Source: Candidatus Firestoneibacteriota bacterium
Lineage (GTDB): Bacteria > Oederibacteriota > D2-FULL-39-29
NCBI GenBank assembly: GCA_026388015.1
Contig: JAPLKO010000062.1
Coordinates: 1-46,576, forward strand
Direction of reading: 5' to 3'
Length of the DNA stretch: 46,576 nucleotides
A program made the translations under genes and the position numbers. The stretch's first letter is position 1. Each line of letters starts with the position of its first letter. The notes below the pieces were generated by a model, which saw only the letters and a program-made list of their open reading frames with translations, was not told where the DNA came from and did no database searches. Below, piece after piece: positions 23,986 to 32,042 of the stretch.

Positions 23986-25197
23986 TTAGTAATTTACCTG
24001 TAACATACAGTTTAATTTTCCGGTGCTGGCAGCTGTTGAAGCAAGACCGTTATCTGTAAAGCGGTAGTCAGCAAGGAACCTGACGGATTTATCCGCATAT
24101 ACGTTTACTCCGACAGTGTAATATGAAACTGCTTTTCCGTCCCATACATTAGCATCCCACTGTTCAACTCTAATTACCGGTGATATTCCTGCAAGGCACG
24201 GCATAAGAAGACCAAAAGGCTGCATTTCAAGAGTTATGACGGAGTCCATAACATCCGTGGTGCCATTGGAACCTTTTCCGCCTATAAATTCTGCGGTAAA
24301 GAAAGTAGGAATTCCGGCAAGTTCTTCTTCATACTTGACATACAACCCAACACTAGCCGAATACAGCGTTGAGGCCAGTATCCATCTGTTATACATAGAA
24401 GCACCAAGTTCAAGCCCCGGAACAGGGGATGAAGTGAGTCTTATAGAATAGTCTTTCGCATTGTCAGTTTCACTTCCCCAGGTTGTACCGTTAGAAATTG
24501 CAGCTCTCCACTGCAGAAGATTTTTTAAAGAACCTGGAAGGTTTCCCCACCACTGTATACCAAAATCATAGTCAGCGGTAAGAACATTTGTCATGTACTG
24601 CGGAGTGTCAAATACTTTTTTTCTTGAAGAAGAATACGGGTTTTCAAAACCAAAAGGCTGATGATACTGACCAAACCTGAAGGTAGCAAGATCGTTGTCT
24701 GCCGCAAGGTCTATCCAGATTTCTTTAAAAGCTACAACAGGGCTTAATGTACCCGTCGAAGCTACTGTGAAATCTTTGTTTAAAGCAGTTGCTTTCGAGG
24801 TGCCCGTTGCCGCCAAAGCCGCAGGCGTCTGTGCGCTTGCAAAATCCGGCTGGATTTTAAAAGTCGCCCAGTCGTTCAGTTTAACGGTCATTGCAATTCT
24901 TGCTCTTTTAATAATCAGAGGTTCTTTGCCGTCCACTATTGTAGGATCATCGGTATAAGACATCTGAGTGTAACCCGACCAAGTAATCTTCTGCGCCCAG
25001 GCAGGAACATTCTCGGCGCTTCCTATAGCAAGCTTCTTTGCTACTTCATCCTTTGTCTCGGCAAGAACTTGTTGAGCATCACCGGAATCAAGAACTCCCT
25101 TTTCAATCAACTTCTGTGTAAGAATGTCTATTTCTGACGCCGCAGCCGCGCCAACAAGCACAAGCGCTGTTACTATTGCAAATACTGAATTTCTCAT
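23986..25197 (-). CDS. OprP/OprO-like phosphate-selective outer-membrane porin
   Basis: A 403-residue beta-barrel protein with a signal peptide (VFAIVTALVLVGAAAAS). A short helical segment follows (residues about 25-70) and then alternating strands: ITWSGYTQMSYTDD, IIKRARIAMTVKLNDWATFK, KEIWIDLAADNDLATFRFGQYHQPFGFENPYSS, and the final KLNCMLQVNY with a C-terminal aromatic residue. The RARIAM segment and the GQYHQPFG strand are typical of OprP/OprO. Its place at the head of pst operon 2 behind a Pho-box-like promoter supports outer-membrane phosphate uptake. The substrate is inferred from context. GGAGGG precedes the ATG at 25197. Confidence 0.88.
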   Translation of the reverse strand: MRNSVFAIVTALVLVGAAAASEIDILTQKLIEKGVLDSGDAQQVLAETKDEVAKKLAIGSAENVPAWAQKITWSGYTQMSYTDDPTIVDGKEPLIIKRARIAMTVKLNDWATFKIQPDFASAQTPAALAATGTSKATALNKDFTVASTGTLSPVVAFKEIWIDLAADNDLATFRFGQYHQPFGFENPYSSSRKKVFDTPQYMTNVLTADYDFGIQWWGNLPGSLKNLLQWRAAISNGTTWGSETDNAKDYSIRLTSSPVPGLELGASMYNRWILASTLYSASVGLYVKYEEELAGIPTFFTAEFIGGKGSNGTTDVMDSVITLEMQPFGLLMPCLAGISPVIRVEQWDANVWDGKAVSYYTVGVNVYADKSVRFLADYRFTDNGLASTAASTGKLNCMLQVNY

Positions 25198-25333
25198 ATT
25201 ACCCTCCTGATTTTGCATCTCTTTTGAATTTTCATTGCTTTTCTAACTATTTTTCACCTCCCTCTGTTTTTTTTCGGCGAAGACTTTAAAAACTTATATT
25301 AAGTCCAAATTCCGTTTTTTTATATCCGAGAGA

Positions 25334-25388
25334 AGTATACAGATTAAATATTAAGGAAGGATAATGGGAATATTAATATTTCGTTAAG
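25334..25388 (-). promoter_or_regulatory. Pho-box-like promoter of the porin-pst operon 2
   Basis: TTAA cores at 25351, 25373 and 25384 and a degenerate core (TAAT) at 25362 form four half-sites in exact 11-bp phase. The proximal core is 11 bp from a -10 box TATACT (25334-25339), the same distance as in the pst operon 1 promoter. The leader would be about 130 nt. Confidence 0.72.
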
Positions 25389-25409
25389 GAAGGAAGTATT
25401 TAAAATGAA

Positions 25410-26111
25410 CTACTTTTTTGAGTCGAATTTATATCCTATTCCATGCACCGTTTTAATTAACTTGCCGGTTTTGCCCAGTTTTTCGCGCAGATGACGGACG
25501 TGAACATCTACGGCGCGGTCGACAATAGCCGCCTCATAACTCCAGGCACCGGTAATTATTTGTTCGCGATTGTACGCCTTTTCCTTATTTCTCATAAGAA
25601 ATGCAAGCAGGGAAAACTCTATTTTTGTAAGAGAAAGCGGCTTACCGTCTGCCGTTGCTTCGTAGCTTAATAAGTTTATGCTGAGACCACCTTCGGACAG
25701 AATAGATCCGTCTTCCCCGGTGCCCCCTCCATTTTGTTTTGTTCTGCGCAGAACGGCATCTACTCTCGCCAAAAGTATCTTCGGGCTGAACGGCTTATTA
25801 AGATAATCATCAGCTCCGGCTTTAAGCCCTGTAATCGTATCCTCTTCCGCTGTTTTCGCGGTAAGCATAATTATGGGAATATTTTTTGTTTTATCATTTC
25901 TTTTTAATATCTTACACACTTCATAGCCGTCAAAACCCGGGAGCATTACGTCAAGAATAATAAGCGCCGGCTGCTGCTTTGCTGCAATATCTATGGCTTC
26001 CCCGCCGCTTGCCGCAAGCAGCGCCTTGTAACCGCTCTTTTCTATATGATATTTAACCAGCTCGAGAAGGTCTTTCTCGTCATCAACTATAAGTATTTTT
26101 TCTTTTGTCAT
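25410..26111 (-). CDS. phoB: Phosphate regulon response regulator PhoB
   Basis: A 233-residue OmpR/PhoB-family regulator. The receiver domain has ILIVDDEKD, phosphoacceptor D54 (LIILDVMLPG), switch Thr in IIMLTAK and Lys in YLNKPFSPK. After a Gly-rich linker (residues about 127-135) comes the winged helix with SLTKIEFSLLAFLMRN, VDVHVRHLREKLG and IKTVHGIGYKF. It lies 2 bp after phoR and directly upstream of the first Pho box, so it very probably controls both pst operons. Confidence 0.94.
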   Translation of the reverse strand: MTKEKILIVDDEKDLLELVKYHIEKSGYKALLAASGGEAIDIAAKQQPALIILDVMLPGFDGYEVCKILKRNDKTKNIPIIMLTAKTAEEDTITGLKAGADDYLNKPFSPKILLARVDAVLRRTKQNGGGTGEDGSILSEGGLSINLLSYEATADGKPLSLTKIEFSLLAFLMRNKEKAYNREQIITGAWSYEAAIVDRAVDVHVRHLREKLGKTGKLIKTVHGIGYKFDSKK

Positions 26112-26113
26112 AA

Positions 26114-27169
26114 TTATTCCCTTGGAAGCGTAAAATAAAATGCCGAACCCTCGTTCAGTCTGCTTTCCACTCCGGTTGTCCCGCCATGCTGTCCTATAAT
26201 ATGTTTTACAATAGAAAGTCCGAGTCCCGTCCCCCCTGTTTCCCTGGATCTTCCTTTGTCTACGCGGTAAAATCTTTCAAATATCCTGGGCTGATCTTCT
26301 GCAGGAATACCGAAACCAGTATCTTTAACAGTAATTTTCAAACTTGCTTGCTGCTCTTCAGCTGTAATTGTAATTTTTCCACCTTCCTTGTTGAATTTCA
26401 AAGCATTATCCAGCAAATTAATCAACACCTGTTCCAGCATATCTTTATTTGCAATAATTCGTGGAAAATCCGCAGGTATATTTACTTCTGTTTCTATTTT
26501 CTTCTTTTTTAAATCAGGTTTAAACATTTCGACGGCTTTTTTCGCTATCTCCTTGAGCTCAAAGAAATCCTTGCTAATTTTAACGCTTGAGGATTCCATT
26601 TTTGAAAGTTCCAGAATGTCTCCAATCAGCCTGTCTAGACGAATCGCATTTTCCTCTATAATACCGAGGAACCTTCTGCTATTATCTTTTTCATCTACCG
26701 CCCCCTCCAGCAAAGTCTCAACATAACCCTTTATCGAAGAAAGCGGAGTACGTAACTCATGCGAAACATTGGCTATAAATTCAGTCCTGGATTTTTCAAG
26801 CCTGCGTATTTCCGTAACATCGTTAAAGATAACAAGCAGCCATTTTCCGTCGTTTTCCTCTTCTCCAAAAAAAGCAGAACGAATCTTGAATATACGTTCT
26901 ACGGGGGTTACCATCTTCAATTCTATTTCACGCACGCGCCGGGTATCAAGAGCTTCTTTTAGAAAATGATTTAATTCCGGGTTGCGAATGGCCTCTATCA
27001 ATGGATGATCCAATAATTCCTCTTCTCTTATACCAAATATTATTTCTATAACCTTGTTAATAAGAGTTATTTTTCCGCGAGCATCCAGAACAATAACACC
27101 CTCCGCCATATTGTCAAGCAGAGCCTTCAGACGCCCTTTGCCTTTTTTTTCATTCATTTCATCTCTCAT
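26114..27169 (-). CDS. phoR: Phosphate regulon sensor kinase PhoR, without membrane segments
   Basis: A 351-residue histidine kinase. The PAS domain is at about residues 14-118 (LLDNMAEGVIVLDARGKITL), followed by HisKA with FIANVSHELRTPLSSIKGYV (H137) and HATPase with NLLDNALKFNKEGG, VKDTGFGIP, RIFERFYRVDKGRS and GGTGLGLSIVKHI. Classical PhoR has one or two N-terminal membrane helices; none is seen here, so it should be cytosolic and read Pst/PhoU status indirectly. Alternative ATGs at 27169 and 27157; the second has GAGAG just upstream. It heads phoR-phoB. Confidence 0.9.
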   Translation of the reverse strand: MRDEMNEKKGKGRLKALLDNMAEGVIVLDARGKITLINKVIEIIFGIREEELLDHPLIEAIRNPELNHFLKEALDTRRVREIELKMVTPVERIFKIRSAFFGEEENDGKWLLVIFNDVTEIRRLEKSRTEFIANVSHELRTPLSSIKGYVETLLEGAVDEKDNSRRFLGIIEENAIRLDRLIGDILELSKMESSSVKISKDFFELKEIAKKAVEMFKPDLKKKKIETEVNIPADFPRIIANKDMLEQVLINLLDNALKFNKEGGKITITAEEQQASLKITVKDTGFGIPAEDQPRIFERFYRVDKGRSRETGGTGLGLSIVKHIIGQHGGTTGVESRLNEGSAFYFTLPRE

Positions 27170-27275
27170 TTTATTATTGTAATCCTTTACTCTTTATTTA
27201 CACAGAAAAATACTGCGCTCTTTGGAAAAGTTATACTTTCCCGGCTGTCGGCTCTTCTTTTCGTCTTTAAAATTG

Positions 27276-27299
27276 AAATTGCGAATCACAATTTGTCAA
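27276..27299 (-). promoter_or_regulatory. -35-like box with overlapping dyad upstream of phoR
   Basis: Minus-strand TTGACA (27294-27299) overlaps by 1 bp a 19-bp imperfect palindrome AAATTGTGATTCGCAATTT (27276-27294). No good -10 sits at 16-18 bp. The dyad could be an operator. No 11-bp TTAA array is present here. Confidence 0.35.
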
Positions 27300-27310
27300 T
27301 TATTTCCGTC

Positions 27311-27658
27311 TTATTTAAGAGTAAACTCTTTTGAAAAATCTCCGCCTTTAATGCAATGCGAATCCGCTTTTACTGTTTGCTTTTCTTTTGCATCTATAAT
27401 AATATAGGCTGTTTCCTGCCCTTTGTTATCATACTGACTCATAAATATTTGTTTTATCATTTCTTTGCCGTCTATAGCAACCTTAAGGGAATCTATAAAG
27501 TGCTTTGAGCTATCTCTGGTGCCATGAATAACAGTTATGGCAAGCCTTTTCTCCCCGGCGTTGTATTCAAATTTTATATCATTAGCAGGATGGGCAGCCG
27601 CAACTGCCGGCTGGAACAAAAAAGCAAGCGCGAGAAAACCGGCTAACATTATTTTCAT
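27311..27658 (-). CDS. Small exported protein of unknown function
   Basis: A 115-residue protein with a clear Sec signal peptide (MKIMLAGFLALAFLFQPAVAAA) and a compact domain of about 90 residues rich in beta strands: FEYNAGEKRLAITVIHGTRD, HFIDSLKVAIDGKEMIK, then a single Cys near the end (SHCIKGGDFSKEFTLK). The pattern of His-Gly, a Lys-His-(F/Y)-Ile segment and Gln-rich strand loosely recalls small periplasmic SoxZ/Ig-like domains, but I cannot assign a family. It overlaps the next upstream gene by 4 bp (ATGA), so the pair is cotranscribed. Confidence 0.72.
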   Translation of the reverse strand: MKIMLAGFLALAFLFQPAVAAAHPANDIKFEYNAGEKRLAITVIHGTRDSSKHFIDSLKVAIDGKEMIKQIFMSQYDNKGQETAYIIIDAKEKQTVKADSHCIKGGDFSKEFTLK

Positions 27659-28635
27659 TTTACTTTTACCTCCGTCCCTTTAGGGATGTATCTGATGTTT
27701 TCTGCCAATACTTGAGAGTAATTTAGCCCGTCAGAAAACGGCTCTATGACTTCCTTGAGTTTTTCAACTGTCTTTGCCAGCTGCGGAGCCGCAGCTTCAT
27801 ACTTAAATTTAGCAAAAGAATTCTCTGTCTTATTATTTTGAACCAGCTCGTAGACCAAATACGGTAAAACCCTGCAGTACATTGCCGGCATTACAAGCGC
27901 ATAATAGACATCTTCCCGCGGGGCATCTTTTCTCAGTTTTAAAACAGACTCATCTATTTTTTTCAGGCCTATATCGTTAAGCTGTCTAAGTTTTCCGGAA
28001 ACAGAATTTTCAGCAGTGAATATTTCTTTAAGATAATCCAACCATTCGGCGTCCAGCGCATAATACTTAAACATAAAATCATACAGATTATTATCCCGAT
28101 AGCTTGCAAGAATTGCTTTTTCATAAGGTGTAAGTTTTAGCTTGCTTTTAGAAAGGTACTTGTCAACAAATCTGGCCTGCAGTTCACAGGATTTTATCAG
28201 TCTTTCTGTTTCATTTAAGCGGTGCTTTTTCCCGGCTAAAGAGTTTCCCTTATGCTGCGCGGCAAAGAAAATAAAAGAAGAGTACATAATAGAAGGATAG
28301 TCCTTATAGTTATCCATAAGATAAGCGTTTACCGGAACAAGAAGGCAGCCGTTTTCTCCATTTTTTACATTTAAAGCAGGAAAAACAGTTTGTTCTCCTC
28401 GTTCGACCTCAAACACAAGCTTTCCGCTCTCAAGCCGTTTTTTAAACTCTTTCAACAATGCTTCCACTTCCGGATCCTTACTCCCGCTCTTATCAACAAA
28501 TTCGAAAAATTCTTTTTGCGCCTTATCTATTTTTGAACAATTTTCAGCATAAAGCTGTTTCTCCCGGTCCTGCGCAATACAAGCAGCAAAAGCAAAAAAA
28601 ACAAGGATAGAAAATATACTCGACAGTTTTCTCAT
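27655..28635 (-). CDS. Predicted lipoprotein of unknown function
   Basis: A 326-residue protein with a type II signal peptide (IFSILVFFAFAAC, lipobox FAAC with Cys19). The rest is mostly helical and charged, with no catalytic motif I recognise (AENCSKIDKAQKEFFEFVDK, then a long alpha region). The ATG at 28635 has no Shine-Dalgarno. A TATAAT box (28643-28648) ends 7 nt before it, so translation is probably from a leaderless transcript. It is followed by the small exported protein. Confidence 0.72.
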   Translation of the reverse strand: MRKLSSIFSILVFFAFAACIAQDREKQLYAENCSKIDKAQKEFFEFVDKSGSKDPEVEALLKEFKKRLESGKLVFEVERGEQTVFPALNVKNGENGCLLVPVNAYLMDNYKDYPSIMYSSFIFFAAQHKGNSLAGKKHRLNETERLIKSCELQARFVDKYLSKSKLKLTPYEKAILASYRDNNLYDFMFKYYALDAEWLDYLKEIFTAENSVSGKLRQLNDIGLKKIDESVLKLRKDAPREDVYYALVMPAMYCRVLPYLVYELVQNNKTENSFAKFKYEAAAPQLAKTVEKLKEVIEPFSDGLNYSQVLAENIRYIPKGTEVKVK

Positions 28636-28642
28636 ATAAGTT

Positions 28643-28671
28643 ATTATATGTTATTTACAGCAGGTTTTCCA
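28643..28671 (-). promoter_or_regulatory. Promoter of the 28635 lipoprotein gene (leaderless geometry)
   Basis: Minus-strand TGGAAA about 17 bp upstream of TATAAT (28643-28648). Only 7 nt separate the -10 box from the ATG, so the transcript would begin at or next to the start codon. Confidence 0.55.
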
Positions 28672-28767
28672 CCGGGATTTTATGCTTTTCGCCTGTCACA
28701 GAATCAGCAAAATACATCAACTAATTATGCAGGTTTAACATGTTTTTTTAATCCGTATTTTGAAACC

Positions 28768-28796
28768 TTGATTTTGTCTTTTTATCGCTGTATAAT
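28768..28796 (+). promoter_or_regulatory. Promoter of the glycogen phosphorylase gene
   Basis: TTGATT (28768-28773), 17-bp spacer, TATAAT (28791-28796). The predicted start near 28803 gives a leader of about 35 nt. Confidence 0.75.
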
Positions 28797-28837
28797 CTAT
28801 TAATAATTCCAAATTCTTTCAGAAAAACGGGGTTACT

Positions 28838-31315
28838 ATGGATAATGAACCAAATTGCGCTCCTGATGCCTGGATTACAAACAAAAAACCGCTAACCTCG
28901 GAAAGTATCCGTATTTCTTTTCTGTACAACCGGGAATACACGCTGGCAAAAGACAAATATACAGCAACAGAATACGACAATTTTAAGTCTTTTGCTATTG
29001 CTGTCAGAGACCGTTTGGTGGAAAAATGGCTTGTAACTCAGGAAGAATACCACTGCAATAACGCGAAAAGAGTTTATTACCTCTCTATGGAGTTTTTAAT
29101 AGGGCGGCTGCTGAACAATTATATGATAAATCTTGACCTTGACGGCATTGCAAAAGAAGCCTTGAAAAAACTTTCTTTAAATATGGAAGAGCTGGAGGAA
29201 CAAGAGACGGATGCCGGGCTGGGAAACGGCGGGCTGGGAAGACTTGCAGCCTGTTTTCTTGACTCGATGGCAACGCTCGGAATACCCGCGCACGGCTATG
29301 GAATCAGGTATGATTACGGCATCTTCAAGCAGAAGATATTAAACGGCAATCAGGTGGAATATCCGGATGAATGGCTAAAAAGAGAAAATCCCTGGGAGTT
29401 TGTGAGACCGGAAAATTGCGCCAGAATAAAATTCTACGGTAAATCGCTGATGTCTCAAAATAACGCCAAACTTTCCGCAAAATGGGTAGATACCGAAGAC
29501 GTACTTGCCATGCCTTATGATATTCTTATTCCGGGTTATAAGAACGGGAAAGTAAATACGCTGCGCCTCTGGGCCGGCAGGAGTACGGAAGATTTTAATT
29601 TTAACCATTTTAATTACGGCGACTACGAACGGGCTGTATACAACAAGGTCACTTCGGAAAACATCTCAAAAGTGCTCTATCCTAATGACGATTTTTACAA
29701 AGGCAGAGAACTCCGTTTAAAACAGGAATACTTTCTTACGGCCGCCTCAATTTCCGATATTCTAAGACGGTACCGGAAAGAAAATAAAGATATCACGCGG
29801 CTCGGAGATTTTGTAGTCATACAGTTGAATGATACCCACCCCGCACTTGCGATAGCTGAACTAATGCGCATCCTGGTGGATGAAGAGTTTCTTAACTGGG
29901 ATAAAGCGCTGGAAATAGTAAGACAGGTGTTTGCTTATACCAATCACACGGTAATGCCTGAAGCAATAGAAAAATGGCCCGTAGATCTCTTCGGTAAACT
30001 GCTTCCCCGGCATTTACAAATAATTTACGAAATTAATGCGGATTTCCTTGCTGTTGTCAGAAAAAAATATCCGGGAGATGAAGGCAAAGCAGCCAGAATG
30101 TCTTTGATTGAAGAGTCGAATACTGATTTGGTCCGCATGGCTTTTCTTTGTATCGTTTGCAGTCATAAGGTCAACGGAGTTTCAGAGCTCCATTCCGAAC
30201 TCCTTAAAAGCTATGTTTTCAAGGATTTCTACGAAATGTTCCCCGAAAAATTTACTAATATGACCAACGGAATAACGCAGAGAAGATGGCTTTTGGAAGC
30301 AAATCCGGCGCTCAGCAGTCTGATAACCGAAGCTGTGGGAAGTAACTGGACCACCGGACTTTACGAACTGGAAAAACTACTGCCCTACAGAGAGGATCCT
30401 GCTTTTAGAGAAAAATGGCGGGCAATCAAAAGAACCAATAAAGTATACCTTTCAAATTATATAATGAAAAATAACAGCATTGCTGTAAATCCGGATTCAA
30501 TTTTTGATGTACAGATAAAAAGAATCCACGAATACAAGAGACAGGCACTCCTTTGTTTTTACATTATTTCCGAATATTTGAAGATTAAAAGAAATCCGGC
30601 GGGTACCTCCGTACCGAGAACTTTTATCTTCGGAGGCAAGGCTGCGCCGGGCTACGCCATGGCAAAACTTACAATAAAACTCATCAACAGCATGGCGCAG
30701 ATTATAAACAACGACAAAGAGATAAAAGACAGGATTAAAGTTGTTTTTCTTGAAGATTACCGCGTTTCCCTGGCTCAAAAGATATTTCCCGCCAGCGATC
30801 TTTCGGAACAAATCTCCACGGCAGGGACGGAGGCCTCAGGTACGGGGTGTATGAAGTTTATGATGAACGGCGCCCTTACCATCGCCACCTGGGATGGAGC
30901 CAACATTGAAATAGCCAAGGAGACCGGAGAAGATAATATCTTTATCTTCGGTAAGAAAGTTGAAGAAATAGAAGCTTTAAAAAAATACGGTTACGATATC
31001 GGTAAATTTGTGCATTCTTCCCCCGGCTTGACGGAAATCTTTAATTTGCTCCGGAATAACTATTTTTCTTTCCAGGAATTCGGACTTTTTGATCCGCTTA
31101 TCAATTCAATATTAAATTACGACAGATTTTTCCTCTGCGCCGATTTCGACCAGTACGAAAAAGCCCAGGAAGCCGTTTCCGCGCTTTACTCGGACAGAGA
31201 AAACTGGACGAAAAAATCCATAATTAATGTTGCCAAGTCCGGCAAGTTTTCCTCCGACAGAACCATAAAAAACTATGCCAAAGAGATATGGGGCGTCGGA
31301 AGAAGTATAAAATAA
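28838..31315 (+). CDS. glgP: Glycogen/maltodextrin phosphorylase (GT35)
   Basis: An 825-residue PLP-dependent phosphorylase that releases glucose-1-phosphate from alpha-1,4-glucans. Motifs: YYLSMEFLIGRLL; the glycine-rich TDAGLGNGGLGRLAACFLDS; LNDTHPALAIAELMR; TNHTVMPEAIEKWP; GITQRRWL; VQIKRIHEYKRQ; and the PLP site EASGTGCMKFMMNGAL with K673. Canonical enzymes have Asn where this one has Cys671 (GTGNMKF). Length and domain order are normal. The only Shine-Dalgarno-like sequence is CGGGG. It stands alone on the plus strand, flanked by minus-strand genes. Confidence 0.96.
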   Translation: MDNEPNCAPDAWITNKKPLTSESIRISFLYNREYTLAKDKYTATEYDNFKSFAIAVRDRLVEKWLVTQEEYHCNNAKRVYYLSMEFLIGRLLNNYMINLDLDGIAKEALKKLSLNMEELEEQETDAGLGNGGLGRLAACFLDSMATLGIPAHGYGIRYDYGIFKQKILNGNQVEYPDEWLKRENPWEFVRPENCARIKFYGKSLMSQNNAKLSAKWVDTEDVLAMPYDILIPGYKNGKVNTLRLWAGRSTEDFNFNHFNYGDYERAVYNKVTSENISKVLYPNDDFYKGRELRLKQEYFLTAASISDILRRYRKENKDITRLGDFVVIQLNDTHPALAIAELMRILVDEEFLNWDKALEIVRQVFAYTNHTVMPEAIEKWPVDLFGKLLPRHLQIIYEINADFLAVVRKKYPGDEGKAARMSLIEESNTDLVRMAFLCIVCSHKVNGVSELHSELLKSYVFKDFYEMFPEKFTNMTNGITQRRWLLEANPALSSLITEAVGSNWTTGLYELEKLLPYREDPAFREKWRAIKRTNKVYLSNYIMKNNSIAVNPDSIFDVQIKRIHEYKRQALLCFYIISEYLKIKRNPAGTSVPRTFIFGGKAAPGYAMAKLTIKLINSMAQIINNDKEIKDRIKVVFLEDYRVSLAQKIFPASDLSEQISTAGTEASGTGCMKFMMNGALTIATWDGANIEIAKETGEDNIFIFGKKVEEIEALKKYGYDIGKFVHSSPGLTEIFNLLRNNYFSFQEFGLFDPLINSILNYDRFFLCADFDQYEKAQEAVSALYSDRENWTKKSIINVAKSGKFSSDRTIKNYAKEIWGVGRSIK

Positions 31316-31354
31316 AATTAGGTCGCCGCATAACAACGCCCTTTTTTGTTAATT

Positions 31355-31969
31355 TCATTTTGACTCAGGCTTTTTCTCTTCTTTTTTTTCACCCTGCTTT
31401 ACGTCTTTCTTCTTGTTAAGCAAAACCGGATTAAAGGCTTTTTGCTTTCGTCCTTCCAGTAGTATCAGCTTTGCCCGCTGCTTCACGCTCAACACAGCGC
31501 TGTTACGTTCTGTTGTTTCTTTTACTTTTTCCATCTGCTCCCTGTCTATCCTGTTACAGTTTTCTATCAGGGAGTTTAATACGCTTTCTTCAGATTTTTC
31601 CGAATTAACGGCCAGATTTAATTCAGTCAGAGCTGCCATCTTCTTTTTAGCATATTCTTCTCTGTCTTTTTCTGACTTATAATAATTTTCTGCGATTTTT
31701 GCCGCCTGGTCCAAAGTCAGCTCCAGCTCTGCATTAAGCCGGGCAAACATCTGTGCCTCGACAAGTTTTTTGGCGTTGCCTTTATTTTTTTCTTTTTGTT
31801 TTTCCCCATACTTTTTATGCGCTTGTTCTATCGCTTCCCATTTTTCCGCATCCTTAAACACTCCCAGTTCCTCCATCAGCTGAAGGTCCATATCTGAAAC
31901 AGGTGTTTTCCCCTCTCCATAGCCTGCGGCTATTGCAGCAGTACAAAGCAAGATCAATATTTTCCTCAT
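31355..31969 (-). CDS. Spy/CpxP-like exported protein
   Basis: A protein of about 204 residues with a signal peptide (MRKILILLCTAAIAAGYG). It is strongly helical and charged, with LTLDQAAKIAENYYKSEKDR and SVKQRAKLILLEGRKQKAFN. The second segment resembles the LTxxQ-type helix of Spy/CpxP/ZraP chaperone-like proteins. It ends in a Lys/Glu-rich tail (KKKDVKQGEKKEEKKPESK). The ATG at 31969 has AAGGAG upstream; the ATG 6 nt earlier is too close to that site. It follows gspD by 73 bp and may belong to the secretion operon. Confidence 0.72.
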   Translation of the reverse strand: MRKILILLCTAAIAAGYGEGKTPVSDMDLQLMEELGVFKDAEKWEAIEQAHKKYGEKQKEKNKGNAKKLVEAQMFARLNAELELTLDQAAKIAENYYKSEKDREEYAKKKMAALTELNLAVNSEKSEESVLNSLIENCNRIDREQMEKVKETTERNSAVLSVKQRAKLILLEGRKQKAFNPVLLNKKKDVKQGEKKEEKKPESK

Positions 31970-32042
31970 AAACATCTCCTTCTATTTAAATTTCAAACAA
32001 CACCAAAAAGAGACCCGGATAGATGCCGGTCCCTATAAACCG

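Noticed and set aside
31331-31351. Possible terminator between the converging glgP and Spy-like genes
   Set aside because: TAACAA and TTGTTA form only a 6-bp A/T-rich stem around a loop that contains the T-run, too weak to call.
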